NCBI GenBank assembly: GCA_002310215.1
Contig: DBYR01000037.1
Coordinates: forward strand, 1-64,000
DNA: 64,000 bases
Reading direction: 5' to 3'
From: Bacteroidales bacterium UBA1181
GTDB taxonomy: Bacteria > Bacteroidota > Bacteroidia > Bacteroidales > Paludibacteraceae
Positions 7,947 to 16,851 of this stretch are shown piece by piece; positions within the stretch are counted from its first letter, which is position 1, and each line of letters begins with the position of its first letter. The notes below the pieces were generated by a model. It made no database searches. It was given only the letters and a program-made list of their open reading frames with translations, and was not told the DNA's origin. The position numbers were made by a program, and so were the translations under genes.

Positions 7947-9428
7947 TTAGTCCACATTGTTGTACAAAAATCCATTTTTTCTATTAGAGAGGGAATCGTT
8001 ACCCTCGTCCATATCCAGGACAGAGATTCGGTCCGACTTACCCTGAGACTCCATCTGCGCATTACCTCTCTGATAGGAAGGCGTATTCATGTCATTATCA
8101 TTCATATCCAAAGAGACATGTGGCATTTGCCCCAATTGTTGCTCCGTAGGGCGGTCGAAGCCAGCTCTGTCGTTTCTCTCCCCGTTCTTCCCATCCGTTT
8201 GATAGTAGAATCCATAAGGATCCGGTTGATGCTCCACCTGATGGGACGGCTGGGATTGTTGGAACGGTTGTCCTTGTCTTCCCCACTGCGGTTGCGACTG
8301 GGAAATCGTGAAAACAACATTCTCCTGCTGGTTATTCTGAGGGCGATCAGCCATTCCTCCGCTTCGTCCGCCGTCCAGCGGCACATGCTGAGGTGCGGAC
8401 ATGGAGACACGCTGAGGTTGCGGCGCAGGAGACGAGCCACGTTGCTTAGAGAAATCGAAACCAGTAGCCACGATGGTCACGCCCAAATTATCGCCCAATG
8501 AATCATCCTGCATGACACCCCAGATGATCTTCGTGCTACCGTCGATCTGTTTGGACAAGTAGTCACGGATGATGGTCACCTCGTTGGTGGTGATTCTGCA
8601 CTCCTTGCTATGGGTTATGTTCAAAAGTATATTCTTCGCTCCGGAGAGGTTGGTGCTAACCAGCAAAGGAGAGTCCAAAGCCTGTTGGATGGCGGCGATG
8701 GCACGGTCTTGTCCGTTCGCCTTGGCCGCACCCATGATAGCGTCGCCACTATCCGTCATGACCGTTCTGACATCCGCCATATCAATGTTCATACGTCCAG
8801 AGAGTGTGATGATCTCCGCGATACCCTTAGCGGCGGTCGCCAAGATCTCGTCGCCCTTGGAGTAGGCGTCGTCCAAGAACATATCGCCATACATATCCAA
8901 TATCTTTTGGGAATTGATGATAAGGATAGCATCCACGTTCTTCTTCATTTCTTCCACGCCCGCCAGCGCTTGGTTCACCTTCTCGTCGCCCTCGAAGAGA
9001 GCGGGGATAGTCACGATAGCGACCGTCAAGATACCCTTCTCCTTAGCTGTTTTAGCGATAAGTGGAGCGGCGCCCGTACCCGTTCCGCCACCCATACCGG
9101 CGGTGATGAAGACCATTTCGGTATGGTCATCCAAGATAGCATTGATCTGTTCGATAGACTTCTGCGCCTCCTGCAAACCCACTTCAGGCTTACAACCAGC
9201 GCCCAAGCCCTTCTCCCCCAACTGTATTTTGGTTGGGACAGGAGACTTGCGCAAATCCTGCTTATCCGTGTTACATACCACAAAGCTGACATTCTTCACG
9301 CCCATGTTGTACATGTAGTTGACAGCGTTTCCACCGCAACCACCCACACCTATCACCTTGATGATAGGCTGTTCTTGCTCCTCAACCTCTTCGTTGAGTT
9401 CGTCTTCAGTAAATTGGTTCTCTATCAT
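7947..9428 (-). CDS. ftsZ: Cell division GTPase FtsZ
   Basis: Forms the cytokinetic Z-ring. It is 493 aa, long because of a Gln/Pro/Asn-rich linker (about 345-470) typical of Bacteroidetes. GTP-binding motifs are intact: GVGGCGGN (27-34), CNTD, GLGAGCKPEVG, GMGGGTGTGAAP (111-122), INSQ with Asn172, and the catalytic NIDMADV loop (214-220). The extreme C-terminus, KNGFLYNNVD, is the conserved peptide that binds FtsA and other partners. An acidic N-terminal extension (residues 5-20) precedes the fold. It follows ftsA by 48 bases and is followed at once by a paralogue. Confidence 0.98.
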   Translation of the reverse strand: MIENQFTEDELNEEVEEQEQPIIKVIGVGGCGGNAVNYMYNMGVKNVSFVVCNTDKQDLRKSPVPTKIQLGEKGLGAGCKPEVGLQEAQKSIEQINAILDDHTEMVFITAGMGGGTGTGAAPLIAKTAKEKGILTVAIVTIPALFEGDEKVNQALAGVEEMKKNVDAILIINSQKILDMYGDMFLDDAYSKGDEILATAAKGIAEIITLSGRMNIDMADVRTVMTDSGDAIMGAAKANGQDRAIAAIQQALDSPLLVSTNLSGAKNILLNITHSKECRITTNEVTIIRDYLSKQIDGSTKIIWGVMQDDSLGDNLGVTIVATGFDFSKQRGSSPAPQPQRVSMSAPQHVPLDGGRSGGMADRPQNNQQENVVFTISQSQPQWGRQGQPFQQSQPSHQVEHQPDPYGFYYQTDGKNGERNDRAGFDRPTEQQLGQMPHVSLDMNDNDMNTPSYQRGNAQMESQGKSDRISVLDMDEGNDSLSNRKNGFLYNNVD

Positions 9429-9476
9429 ATTTTTAAGTTTTTTATTGTCTGATGGTTAAACGCAACGGAACGGAGA

Positions 9477-10832
9477 TTATTCTTCGAAGAACTCGTCCAC
9501 CTTTCCTTCCACTCTATCTTTCACCTTAACCCACAAAGAGGGAAGTATCCAACCCGTCTTGGAGTCTTTTTTGCTCTTCTTATGTCTCACCTCCGAGGAA
9601 TCACGGACAATGACGCCACCGACCTCGGCAGACATCATGACACCCATCACCGAAGCATACGAGACATCGGCGAACTTCTCCGCCTCCGAGTCACTGGACA
9701 GCACGCGGACATCACCGAAACGAGTAGGTATACCCGTCTCTTTCTCGATTTTCTCTATCATATTGCCCAACTTGGAGCCACCGCCAACGACAACGATAGA
9801 ATCAATGTGCGCGCTATAGCCGGAAAGCATCATCGCGCTACCGATACGGGCGAGGAAGTCCGACACACGGGATTCTATAATGCCCGCCAATGTCAGAGTG
9901 TCCACTTCACGTCCGCCGCCCAAATCAACGACCACCGGTTTAACGACCATGGACTGCATCGCATGACCAAAGTCTGTCTTCAGTTTCTCCGACATGCCCC
10001 AAGGCAGACGTAGAGAAGCGATGTCATCCGTTATGAGGTCGCTACCGAAATTGAAGACATGCAAGTATCGAAGTTTCTTCTCATGGTAGATGGAGAGAGA
10101 TGTGGTCTGCGCACCGAAGTCGAGGAGCATACACCCCACCTCCTTCTGTCCGGAGGAGAGCACAGCGTCCGACAAATGGCAAGAGGAGAGGACATAATGG
10201 GGAGTCACTTTAATGATGGATGCCGCATCCGAGCTTGAGCTCTCGTTGATACGGTCGAAGCACTTATTCAGGTTGTCCAGCACGTAACTCTCCGCATGGA
10301 CATTCAGGAAACGCGCGCGGAGCTCATGGCAGACACATCCCACGGGATTATCCACGACCATACCATCCACGGAATATTCCAATGGCACGACGTCGATAAT
10401 TCTACGGGAAGCGTCAATCCGCATACGCTTGTTCTCGATTTCCATGGAGTGGACTATCTCTTCGGAGACTGGATCAGGCCCCAAGCAGTGAGACAATTCG
10501 TTCACCTCACCATGGATGGATTTTCCGTGAAGACCCACGTAAACATCCGTGATGTCGTACGAGATGCGCACAGAGGGATCATCCGAGGATGAATTCAACA
10601 TTCCATTCAGCAAATTCCTCAGTTTCATAATCAATTGCTTTATCTGCAACGCGGCGCTGTCAATATTGATAACCACACCATTTACAATGCAGTTTTCCGA
10701 AGGGACAGAGATTGTCCTAAGGACATCCAATTTACCCTCCTTTGTCTTGTGTCCGATCACACCACGGATGTTACGGCTTCCCAGATCCACCGCAACCACC
10801 ACTTCCGAATACTTAATTTTTACGTCGTCCAT
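9477..10832 (-). CDS. ftsA: Cell division protein FtsA
   Basis: Actin-like ATPase that anchors FtsZ filaments to the membrane, 451 aa from the chosen start (MDDVKIKYSEVV). A longer frame begins 14 codons earlier but overlaps the end of ftsQ. Phosphate-1 motif AVDLGSRNIRGVIG lies near residues 14-27, the SHS2-type 1C subdomain follows at about 80-160, and the adenosine motif VVVGGGSKLGNM is near 350. The C-terminus GWILPSLWVKVKDRV can form the amphipathic membrane-binding helix. It sits in canonical order between ftsQ and ftsZ. Confidence 0.96.
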   Translation of the reverse strand: MDDVKIKYSEVVVAVDLGSRNIRGVIGHKTKEGKLDVLRTISVPSENCIVNGVVINIDSAALQIKQLIMKLRNLLNGMLNSSSDDPSVRISYDITDVYVGLHGKSIHGEVNELSHCLGPDPVSEEIVHSMEIENKRMRIDASRRIIDVVPLEYSVDGMVVDNPVGCVCHELRARFLNVHAESYVLDNLNKCFDRINESSSSDAASIIKVTPHYVLSSCHLSDAVLSSGQKEVGCMLLDFGAQTTSLSIYHEKKLRYLHVFNFGSDLITDDIASLRLPWGMSEKLKTDFGHAMQSMVVKPVVVDLGGGREVDTLTLAGIIESRVSDFLARIGSAMMLSGYSAHIDSIVVVGGGSKLGNMIEKIEKETGIPTRFGDVRVLSSDSEAEKFADVSYASVMGVMMSAEVGGVIVRDSSEVRHKKSKKDSKTGWILPSLWVKVKDRVEGKVDEFFEE

Positions 10833-10842
10833 AATGCTCCTC

Positions 10843-11598
10843 CTATTTTTTTGTGCAAACCACCTGCCCATCATATTTCAGCGTGATTTGTTTATATTTA
10901 TTCCAACCTATTTTATTAAATCCATTCACATACAAAGCATAAAGCCGGTCCAGCTTATCTTTGTAATTATCCAAGGTGCCCATGACCACCAGCTGGTCAC
11001 CCACACGGGTCACTAAAGTCACCTCCCCGTTCCGAGCCACGTCGATTTGTTCGATTTGCGCGTTCCAGAAATAGTGGTCGCGCAAGAACAATGCGAACTC
11101 CCCCAACTGGCCCAATGCGAGTTCCTTGTTGACGAAACCAGTCGCGATAGGCACGTATGCGCTAAATATCGGAGAGACCGGCATGACCTTCAGCTCGCTG
11201 TCTACATAATAATCACCGTACATACCCTTCACGCGAAGGATGGGTTCACGTTGGGTAACCACAATCCGCAACTCCCCGTTGGGTGTTTTATAGCACTCTG
11301 CGGTCTTGATTCGGGACTTGCCCTTCAGGTAATTCTCCATATAATCCATATCGATATGGTCCAAGCGCTTACCATCGGGGCAGACCGACTTGTCCTTCAA
11401 GAGTTCCTTCACATCGTCCTGGGTCACGAAATTCAGTTGATCAGCATCACTGATGGTCACACGAATCATAGTCCATTTACAAACCATCTCGTCATGACTA
11501 CAGCGAGCCAACTTATAGGCGAACATCTTCGCGAACGACAAATAGCCGATCACCAAGACAACCAACGATATTTTCACCCAACGTTTATGTAACATCAC
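10843..11598 (-). CDS. ftsQ: Cell division protein FtsQ/DivIB
   Basis: Bitopic divisome protein of 251 aa. It has a short basic cytoplasmic N-terminus (LHKRWVK), one membrane helix (about 9-24, ISLVVLVIGYLSFAKM) and an extracytoplasmic part with a POTRA-like start (QLNFVTQDDVKELL). It links early Z-ring components to FtsL, FtsW and FtsI. Bacteroidetes FtsQ is poorly conserved, so the assignment leans on position between murC and ftsA, topology and the VTQREPILRVK segment. Confidence 0.9.
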   Translation of the reverse strand: MMLHKRWVKISLVVLVIGYLSFAKMFAYKLARCSHDEMVCKWTMIRVTISDADQLNFVTQDDVKELLKDKSVCPDGKRLDHIDMDYMENYLKGKSRIKTAECYKTPNGELRIVVTQREPILRVKGMYGDYYVDSELKVMPVSPIFSAYVPIATGFVNKELALGQLGEFALFLRDHYFWNAQIEQIDVARNGEVTLVTRVGDQLVVMGTLDNYKDKLDRLYALYVNGFNKIGWNKYKQITLKYDGQVVCTKK

Positions 11599-11626
11599 CC
11601 AACGCTTAACTCTTAATTCTTAACTC

Positions 11627-13003
11627 TTAATTCTTAACTTTTAATTCCCTCATCTTCTTCTCCACCTCCGGGATCAGCAGATCAAGGTCACCCGCCCCCA
11701 CCATCAGCAGCACGTCGAAATCCTTGTGCGACAAGCAGTCGACCAGCCCCTGCTTGGAAGAGAGGCATTTATCCTTGATGGTCACCTTGTCCAGCAGCAT
11801 CTGGGAGTTGACCCCCTCAATCGGTTTTTCCCTGGCCGGATAGATGTCTAAAAGCACCAGTTCATCCAGCAAGGAGAGGCTGCGGGCGAAGTCATCCGCC
11901 AAGTCACGCGTACGTGTGTACAAGTGAGGCTGGAAGACACCGCAGATGCGCTTGCCAGGGTACAAGGCACGGACCGACTCGATGCTCGATTTCAGTTCCT
12001 GCGGATGGTGAGCGTAATCGTCCAAGAAGGCGAAATCCTTCGTCTTGATGTGGAAGTCGAAACGACGCTTCACGCCTGCGAAGCTCTTCATCGCCGCACG
12101 GATCTCCTGCTCGGTCACACCGTTCAGGTAGGCCATCGCCATGGCGGCCACACCGTTCTCTATGTTGACATAGACCGGCACACCCAGTTGGATGTCACGG
12201 ATGACACACTCCGGCGTCACGAAGTCGAAGATGATTTCACCATCGCCGATACGGATGTTCGCCGCATGGAAATCACCCTCCTCGACGGAATAGGAATATA
12301 GTCTGACGTCCTTGTTCAATTTAGGCACAATAGGCAAATCCTTCTTCATCAGCAAGACACCGCCCGGGAGGATCAGGGAGACGAAGTCCTCGAACCCCTT
12401 CCGGTAATTCTCGACCGTGCCATAGATATCCAGATGGTCCGCATCCACAGCCGTCACGACAGCCATGTAAGGGGAGAGGGTAAGGAACGAGTGGTCGAAC
12501 TCATCCGCCTCCACCACCACCAAATCGCTCTTATCCGAGAGGAGCAGGTTGCGGGAGAAGTTCTTCGATATACCGCCCAGGAAGGCGTTGCACTCCACGT
12601 GGGAATTATGCAAGAGATGCGAGATCATCGTGGAGGTCGTGGTCTTGCCATGGGTACCCGAGACGCAGATGGCACGTTGCATGCGCGTCACCTCGCCTAA
12701 GATCTGAGAGCGTTTCATGACCTCGAACCCATTGTCGCGGAGCCAAGAAAATTCAGACATGGAAGAAGGAACCGCAGGCGTATAGACAACCAACGTCTTC
12801 TCCGCATCACGGAAAGACGCAGGAATCAGATCGACACTATCCTCATAGTGGACAGGAATACCCTCCTGCTCCAGTTCACCAGTCAGAGTGGAACGAGTAC
12901 GGTCATAGCCAGCCACCTCAAAGCCTTTCGCCTTGAAATACCTCGCCAAGGCGCTCATGCCGATGCCTCCGATACCCAGAAAATAAACACTCTTCTTTTT
13001 CAT
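11627..13003 (-). CDS. murC: UDP-N-acetylmuramate--L-alanine ligase
   Basis: Adds L-Ala to UDP-MurNAc in the cytoplasm, the first peptide step of peptidoglycan synthesis. It is 458 aa. Motifs are FLGIGGIGMSALA (residues 8-20), the ATP loop SGTHGKTTT (about 114-122), VVEADEFDHSF (metal and substrate) and DDYAHHPQEL. It overlaps murG by 4 bases (ATGA), a sign of translational coupling. Compared with the ligase at 249-1634, all canonical residues are kept here, so this is the housekeeping enzyme. Confidence 0.97.
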   Translation of the reverse strand: MKKKSVYFLGIGGIGMSALARYFKAKGFEVAGYDRTRSTLTGELEQEGIPVHYEDSVDLIPASFRDAEKTLVVYTPAVPSSMSEFSWLRDNGFEVMKRSQILGEVTRMQRAICVSGTHGKTTTSTMISHLLHNSHVECNAFLGGISKNFSRNLLLSDKSDLVVVEADEFDHSFLTLSPYMAVVTAVDADHLDIYGTVENYRKGFEDFVSLILPGGVLLMKKDLPIVPKLNKDVRLYSYSVEEGDFHAANIRIGDGEIIFDFVTPECVIRDIQLGVPVYVNIENGVAAMAMAYLNGVTEQEIRAAMKSFAGVKRRFDFHIKTKDFAFLDDYAHHPQELKSSIESVRALYPGKRICGVFQPHLYTRTRDLADDFARSLSLLDELVLLDIYPAREKPIEGVNSQMLLDKVTIKDKCLSSKQGLVDCLSHKDFDVLLMVGAGDLDLLIPEVEKKMRELKVKN

Positions 13004-14103
13004 TTCTCTATCAATTTTAATATCTCGTCCGCGATACGATCCGCAGAATCCAGCTGCGCCATCTTCTTCGCGTTCTCACCCAATTCATTCAGCAATGGTT
13101 CGTCCCCGATCATACGGATCGCCTCATCCAACAGTACGCTATTCGCATCCTTGTCCGCCACCATGACCGCCGCCTTCCTTGTAGCGAGCGCCTGGGCGTT
13201 CTTGGTCTGGTGATCCTCCGCCACATTCGGGGAAGGCACCAAGATGGAAGGCTTGCCCAAGAGGCAAAGCTCCGAGATGGAACTTGCGCCCGCACGTGAG
13301 ACCACCAGGTCCGCGATGGAGTAAGCGTAATCCATCCTTTTCACGAAGTCCGTCACCACAATATCATCCGTCTTGAAAGGCTCGTATGCCTTCAGAGCGC
13401 CCTCGTAATAAAGTTTGCCCGTCTGCCAAAGCACTTGGATGCCCGCATCCTTCAACTTAGAGAGGCCAGCGATGACGCTTTGGTTAATGGTCCGGGCACC
13501 AAGGCTACCGCCTATGATCAGCAAGGTCTTCTTCGCCGGACTGAAGTGGAAGAAATCATACGCCTCCTGTGACTTAGGAGCCACCTCCAGGAAGGCCTGA
13601 CGCACTGGATTGCCCGTAAGGATAATCTTATCTTTCGGGAAGAAACGTTCCATGCCTTCATAGGCCACACAAATCTTCGCCGCCTTCTTCGCCAACAGTT
13701 TGTTCGTCACGCCAGCGTAGGAGTTCTGCTCCTGCAAGACGGTAGGGACACCCGACCGATGTGCCATGAAGAGCGTAGGACCGCTGGCATAGCCGCCCAC
13801 GCCCACAGCGATATCCGGTGCGAAATCACGCACCACTTTCTTGGCCATCCGTAAGCTTTTGAACAAACGGAAGAGCACCTTGAAATTCTTCAATAAGTTA
13901 GTGCGGTTGAAGCCGCTGACAGGCAAGCCTACAATGTCGTAACCAGCGTTCGGCACCTTCTCCATCTCCATACGTCCCTCCGCCCCGACGAACAAGAACT
14001 TGGCGTCGGGGCGTTTCTTCTTAAGGGCGTTGGCGATGGATATGGCCGGGAAGATATGTCCTCCCGTACCACCGCCGCTTATAATAAATTTTTGATTTGC
14101 CAT
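13000..14103 (-). CDS. murG: UDP-GlcNAc:lipid I N-acetylglucosaminyltransferase
   Basis: Peripheral membrane GT28 transferase that makes lipid II from lipid I. It is 367 aa from the chosen start (MANQKFIISGGGTGGHI); a nine-codon longer frame would overlap ftsW. The N-terminal GGGTGGHIFPA (about 8-18) and the second G-loop IIGGSLGARTIN are the donor and acceptor signatures; VVSRAGASSISEL binds UDP-GlcNAc. Order ftsW-murG-murC is canonical. Confidence 0.97.
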   Translation of the reverse strand: MANQKFIISGGGTGGHIFPAISIANALKKKRPDAKFLFVGAEGRMEMEKVPNAGYDIVGLPVSGFNRTNLLKNFKVLFRLFKSLRMAKKVVRDFAPDIAVGVGGYASGPTLFMAHRSGVPTVLQEQNSYAGVTNKLLAKKAAKICVAYEGMERFFPKDKIILTGNPVRQAFLEVAPKSQEAYDFFHFSPAKKTLLIIGGSLGARTINQSVIAGLSKLKDAGIQVLWQTGKLYYEGALKAYEPFKTDDIVVTDFVKRMDYAYSIADLVVSRAGASSISELCLLGKPSILVPSPNVAEDHQTKNAQALATRKAAVMVADKDANSVLLDEAIRMIGDEPLLNELGENAKKMAQLDSADRIADEILKLIEK

Positions 14104-14122
14104 AAACCAATAATATATTTCA

Positions 14123-15472
14123 TTAGACACTTAATTCCGCAACTACACCAGAGTCCGCACTCTTCGGCTTCTTCTCTTCGGACTGAGCCTTCTTGGAGGA
14201 AGAGGGCTTGACCTTCTCGATCACCGGTTTATCCTCCGTCACCGTACGGCTCAAGGCCAATATGATGCCGAAATAGCAGCTTGTGGTCAAGATGGAGGTA
14301 CCACCACGGCTGATGATCGGAAGCGGCTGACCCGTCACAGGAATAAGTCCCAAAACGACGGACATGTGGGTGAACGCCTGCAATACAATCATCGCCGAGA
14401 GTCCAATCACCGCAAACGAGTTGCTATAGCTCTCACTCTTATTCATGATCACACAAGCCCTATAGAAGAGCGTCAAGTAGAGGACAACCAGCAAGATGCT
14501 CAGCACACCGCACTCCTCCACGATCACAGCGAAGATGAAGTCGGAGAAACTCTGCGGTATGAAGTCCCGCTCGATACTATTTCCGATGCCCCTGCCGAAC
14601 CACTTACCATTGGCGATGGCGATGTGGGAGTGGCCTGTCTGCACCTTGTCGTCGCTGGTCACGTCATACTTAGCCTCCATACGCTCCTCCGGCGTCATGT
14701 CGGTCCCCGAATGACGCTTGAATCGGTTGATCCACGTACCCACACGGTGCGTCACGAACGACACGCAAGTACGCTCCGAAGTTTGCTCGACGCCCTCCAC
14801 CTTCAGTCCGGACTTCTCCGGTGCGATCCGACTCTCCACAAGGGTAAGGAGCAGCACGCCCAAAAGGATTCCAGCAAGGCCTCCAGCAACCGCTAACATC
14901 TTCTTCAGGGACACCCCTCCGACGAAGAAAAGCAAGGCAGCCACCATCGCAAGCAGGAGGAACGTGGAAAGGTTCTCCACCATGATCAAAACCGCTGGAA
15001 CGGACAAGATAAGCATGTAATATTTCAGCCCGTCATCCACCGTCTTCTTGCGATGGAAATAGCCCATCAGGGAGGAAAGCAATAGGACAACGGATATTTT
15101 AGCGAACTCGGAAGGTTGCAGGTTGATGCCCACACCCGGCACATGAATCCATCGGGAAGCGCCATTCGCCGCAGTACCAAAGGCCAATGCGACCACGAGC
15201 AGGAGAATGCTCACCACATAACCGATGGCCCCACCCCAAAAGAATATCTTCTTCGGCTGAACCATGTGGATCAGATAGGCGATGAAGAAACCACCACCCA
15301 AGAAGATCATGTGTGACAGAATCGGTTTAAAGGCAGTTCCATGGAAACGACGGTCATAGACCAACATGCTCGAAGCGCTGAACATCTCCAGCGTGGAGAC
15401 GACAATCAACGCCACGAACACGACCCAGATGATCGTATCGCCCTTGAAATGTTTTGCCAAAAACTCTTTCAT
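14123..15472 (-). CDS. ftsW: Divisome glycosyltransferase FtsW (SEDS family)
   Basis: Polytopic lipid II polymerase of the division machinery, 449 aa, about 10 membrane helices. Family signatures are WIHVPGVGINLQPSEFAKI (about 130-148, in the first half) and GLIPVTGQPLPIISRGGTS near 375-395. A large extracytoplasmic loop of about 90 residues between, rich in charged residues, is common in Bacteroidetes. The last ~40 residues are a Lys/Ser-rich cytoplasmic tail. It pairs functionally with the transpeptidase FtsI encoded upstream. Confidence 0.95.
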   Translation of the reverse strand: MKEFLAKHFKGDTIIWVVFVALIVVSTLEMFSASSMLVYDRRFHGTAFKPILSHMIFLGGGFFIAYLIHMVQPKKIFFWGGAIGYVVSILLLVVALAFGTAANGASRWIHVPGVGINLQPSEFAKISVVLLLSSLMGYFHRKKTVDDGLKYYMLILSVPAVLIMVENLSTFLLLAMVAALLFFVGGVSLKKMLAVAGGLAGILLGVLLLTLVESRIAPEKSGLKVEGVEQTSERTCVSFVTHRVGTWINRFKRHSGTDMTPEERMEAKYDVTSDDKVQTGHSHIAIANGKWFGRGIGNSIERDFIPQSFSDFIFAVIVEECGVLSILLVVLYLTLFYRACVIMNKSESYSNSFAVIGLSAMIVLQAFTHMSVVLGLIPVTGQPLPIISRGGTSILTTSCYFGIILALSRTVTEDKPVIEKVKPSSSKKAQSEEKKPKSADSGVVAELSV

Positions 15473-15496
15473 GCCACTCTATTTTTCAATCATTGA

Positions 15497-16831
15497 CTAT
15501 AAACTCTTCACACAAGCCTTGAACTGCTCGCCACGGTCCTCGTAGCAAGTGAACAGGTCGAAGCTGGCGCAACAAGGGGAGAGCAACACCGTATCCCCAG
15601 GCTTAGCGTAGGCGAAGCACTTGTCCACCGCATCCTTCATCGAGAGGGCGTCGGTCGTCTGCGCCACCTTGCCATCGAAGAAATCGTGCAGTTTCTTGTT
15701 GTCCACTCCTAAATAAACGATCGCGCGGACCTTCTCCTTCACCAGCTCCTCTATCTCCGAATAATCATTACCCTTGTCCGTTCCGCCAAGGATCAGCACC
15801 ACCGGCGTATCCATGGTCTGCAACGCATACCAGCAGGAGTTCACGTTCGTCGCCTTGGAGTCGTTGATGAAGCGGACGCCCCTCACGGAAGCGACAGGCT
15901 CCAACCTATGTTCCACGCTGCGGAAAGACTTCAACGCCTCACGGAGCGTCTCATCACTGACATCCGAGAGGATAGCCGTGATACCAGCCGCCATGGAGTT
16001 GTACATGTTGTGTTGCCCGCGCAAGGAGAGGTCGGACACGGCCATCTCAAAGGAGCGTTTAGGCGTATGGATCTTCAACAACTCATCCTCGATGTAAGCA
16101 GCCAAGCCAGCCGCCTTGTTCAGAGAGAACGGGCAAGCCGTCGCCCCGATCGTGCGCACCTCCAACTCCTTTTGGATGACAGGGTCGTCGTTCCAATAGA
16201 TGAAGTAGTCGGACGGCTTCATGTTCTGCACGATCCTGAACTTCGAGTTGATATAGTTCTGGAACTTATATTCGTAGCGGTCCAGGTGGTCAGGCGTGAT
16301 GTTCAGCAGGATGGCCACATCCGCCTTAAACTCATACATGCCGTCCAATTGGAAGCTGCTCAACTCAATCACATAGTAATCATGATTCTCCAGCGCCACC
16401 TGACGAGCCAAGCTGAAGCCGACGTTACCCGCCAAGCCCACGTTCAGGCCCGCATTCTTCAGGATATGGTGAATCAACATGGTTGTAGTGGTTTTGCCGT
16501 TGCTACCGGTGATGCAGATCATCTTCGCATTCGTGTAACGCGCGGCGAACTCAATCTCGGAGATGATAGGCGTGTTCTGCGCCCTCAACGCCTTAATGAT
16601 CGGAGCCTTTTCGGGAATACCGGGACTCTTGACGATCTCATCCGCCGCCAACACACGCGCCTCGGTATGGTTCCCCTCCTCCCACTCGATGCCGAAGGAA
16701 GAGAGTTCCTCTTTGTAATTAGGCTTGATCCCCGACTTATCGGAGACGAAAACCTCAAAACCTTTTTGCTTTGCGAGGATAGCGGCTCCCACGCCACTCT
16801 CGCCTGCTCCCAACACTACAATTTTTTTCAT
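15497..16831 (-). CDS. murD: UDP-N-acetylmuramoyl-L-alanine--D-glutamate ligase
   Basis: Cytoplasmic ATP-dependent addition of D-Glu to UDP-MurNAc-L-Ala, 444 aa. The N-terminal VLGAGESGVGAAIL binds the uridine; the ATP loop is ITGSNGKTTTTML (about 111-123); LNITPDHLDRYEY and VRFINDSKATN are the family metal/ATP motifs, and LSPCCASFDLF is the usual C-terminal signature. It lies in standard order between mraY and ftsW. Confidence 0.97.
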   Translation of the reverse strand: MKKIVVLGAGESGVGAAILAKQKGFEVFVSDKSGIKPNYKEELSSFGIEWEEGNHTEARVLAADEIVKSPGIPEKAPIIKALRAQNTPIISEIEFAARYTNAKMICITGSNGKTTTTMLIHHILKNAGLNVGLAGNVGFSLARQVALENHDYYVIELSSFQLDGMYEFKADVAILLNITPDHLDRYEYKFQNYINSKFRIVQNMKPSDYFIYWNDDPVIQKELEVRTIGATACPFSLNKAAGLAAYIEDELLKIHTPKRSFEMAVSDLSLRGQHNMYNSMAAGITAILSDVSDETLREALKSFRSVEHRLEPVASVRGVRFINDSKATNVNSCWYALQTMDTPVVLILGGTDKGNDYSEIEELVKEKVRAIVYLGVDNKKLHDFFDGKVAQTTDALSMKDAVDKCFAYAKPGDTVLLSPCCASFDLFTCYEDRGEQFKACVKSL

Positions 16832-16851
16832 AATGTATTATAAAGACTTAA

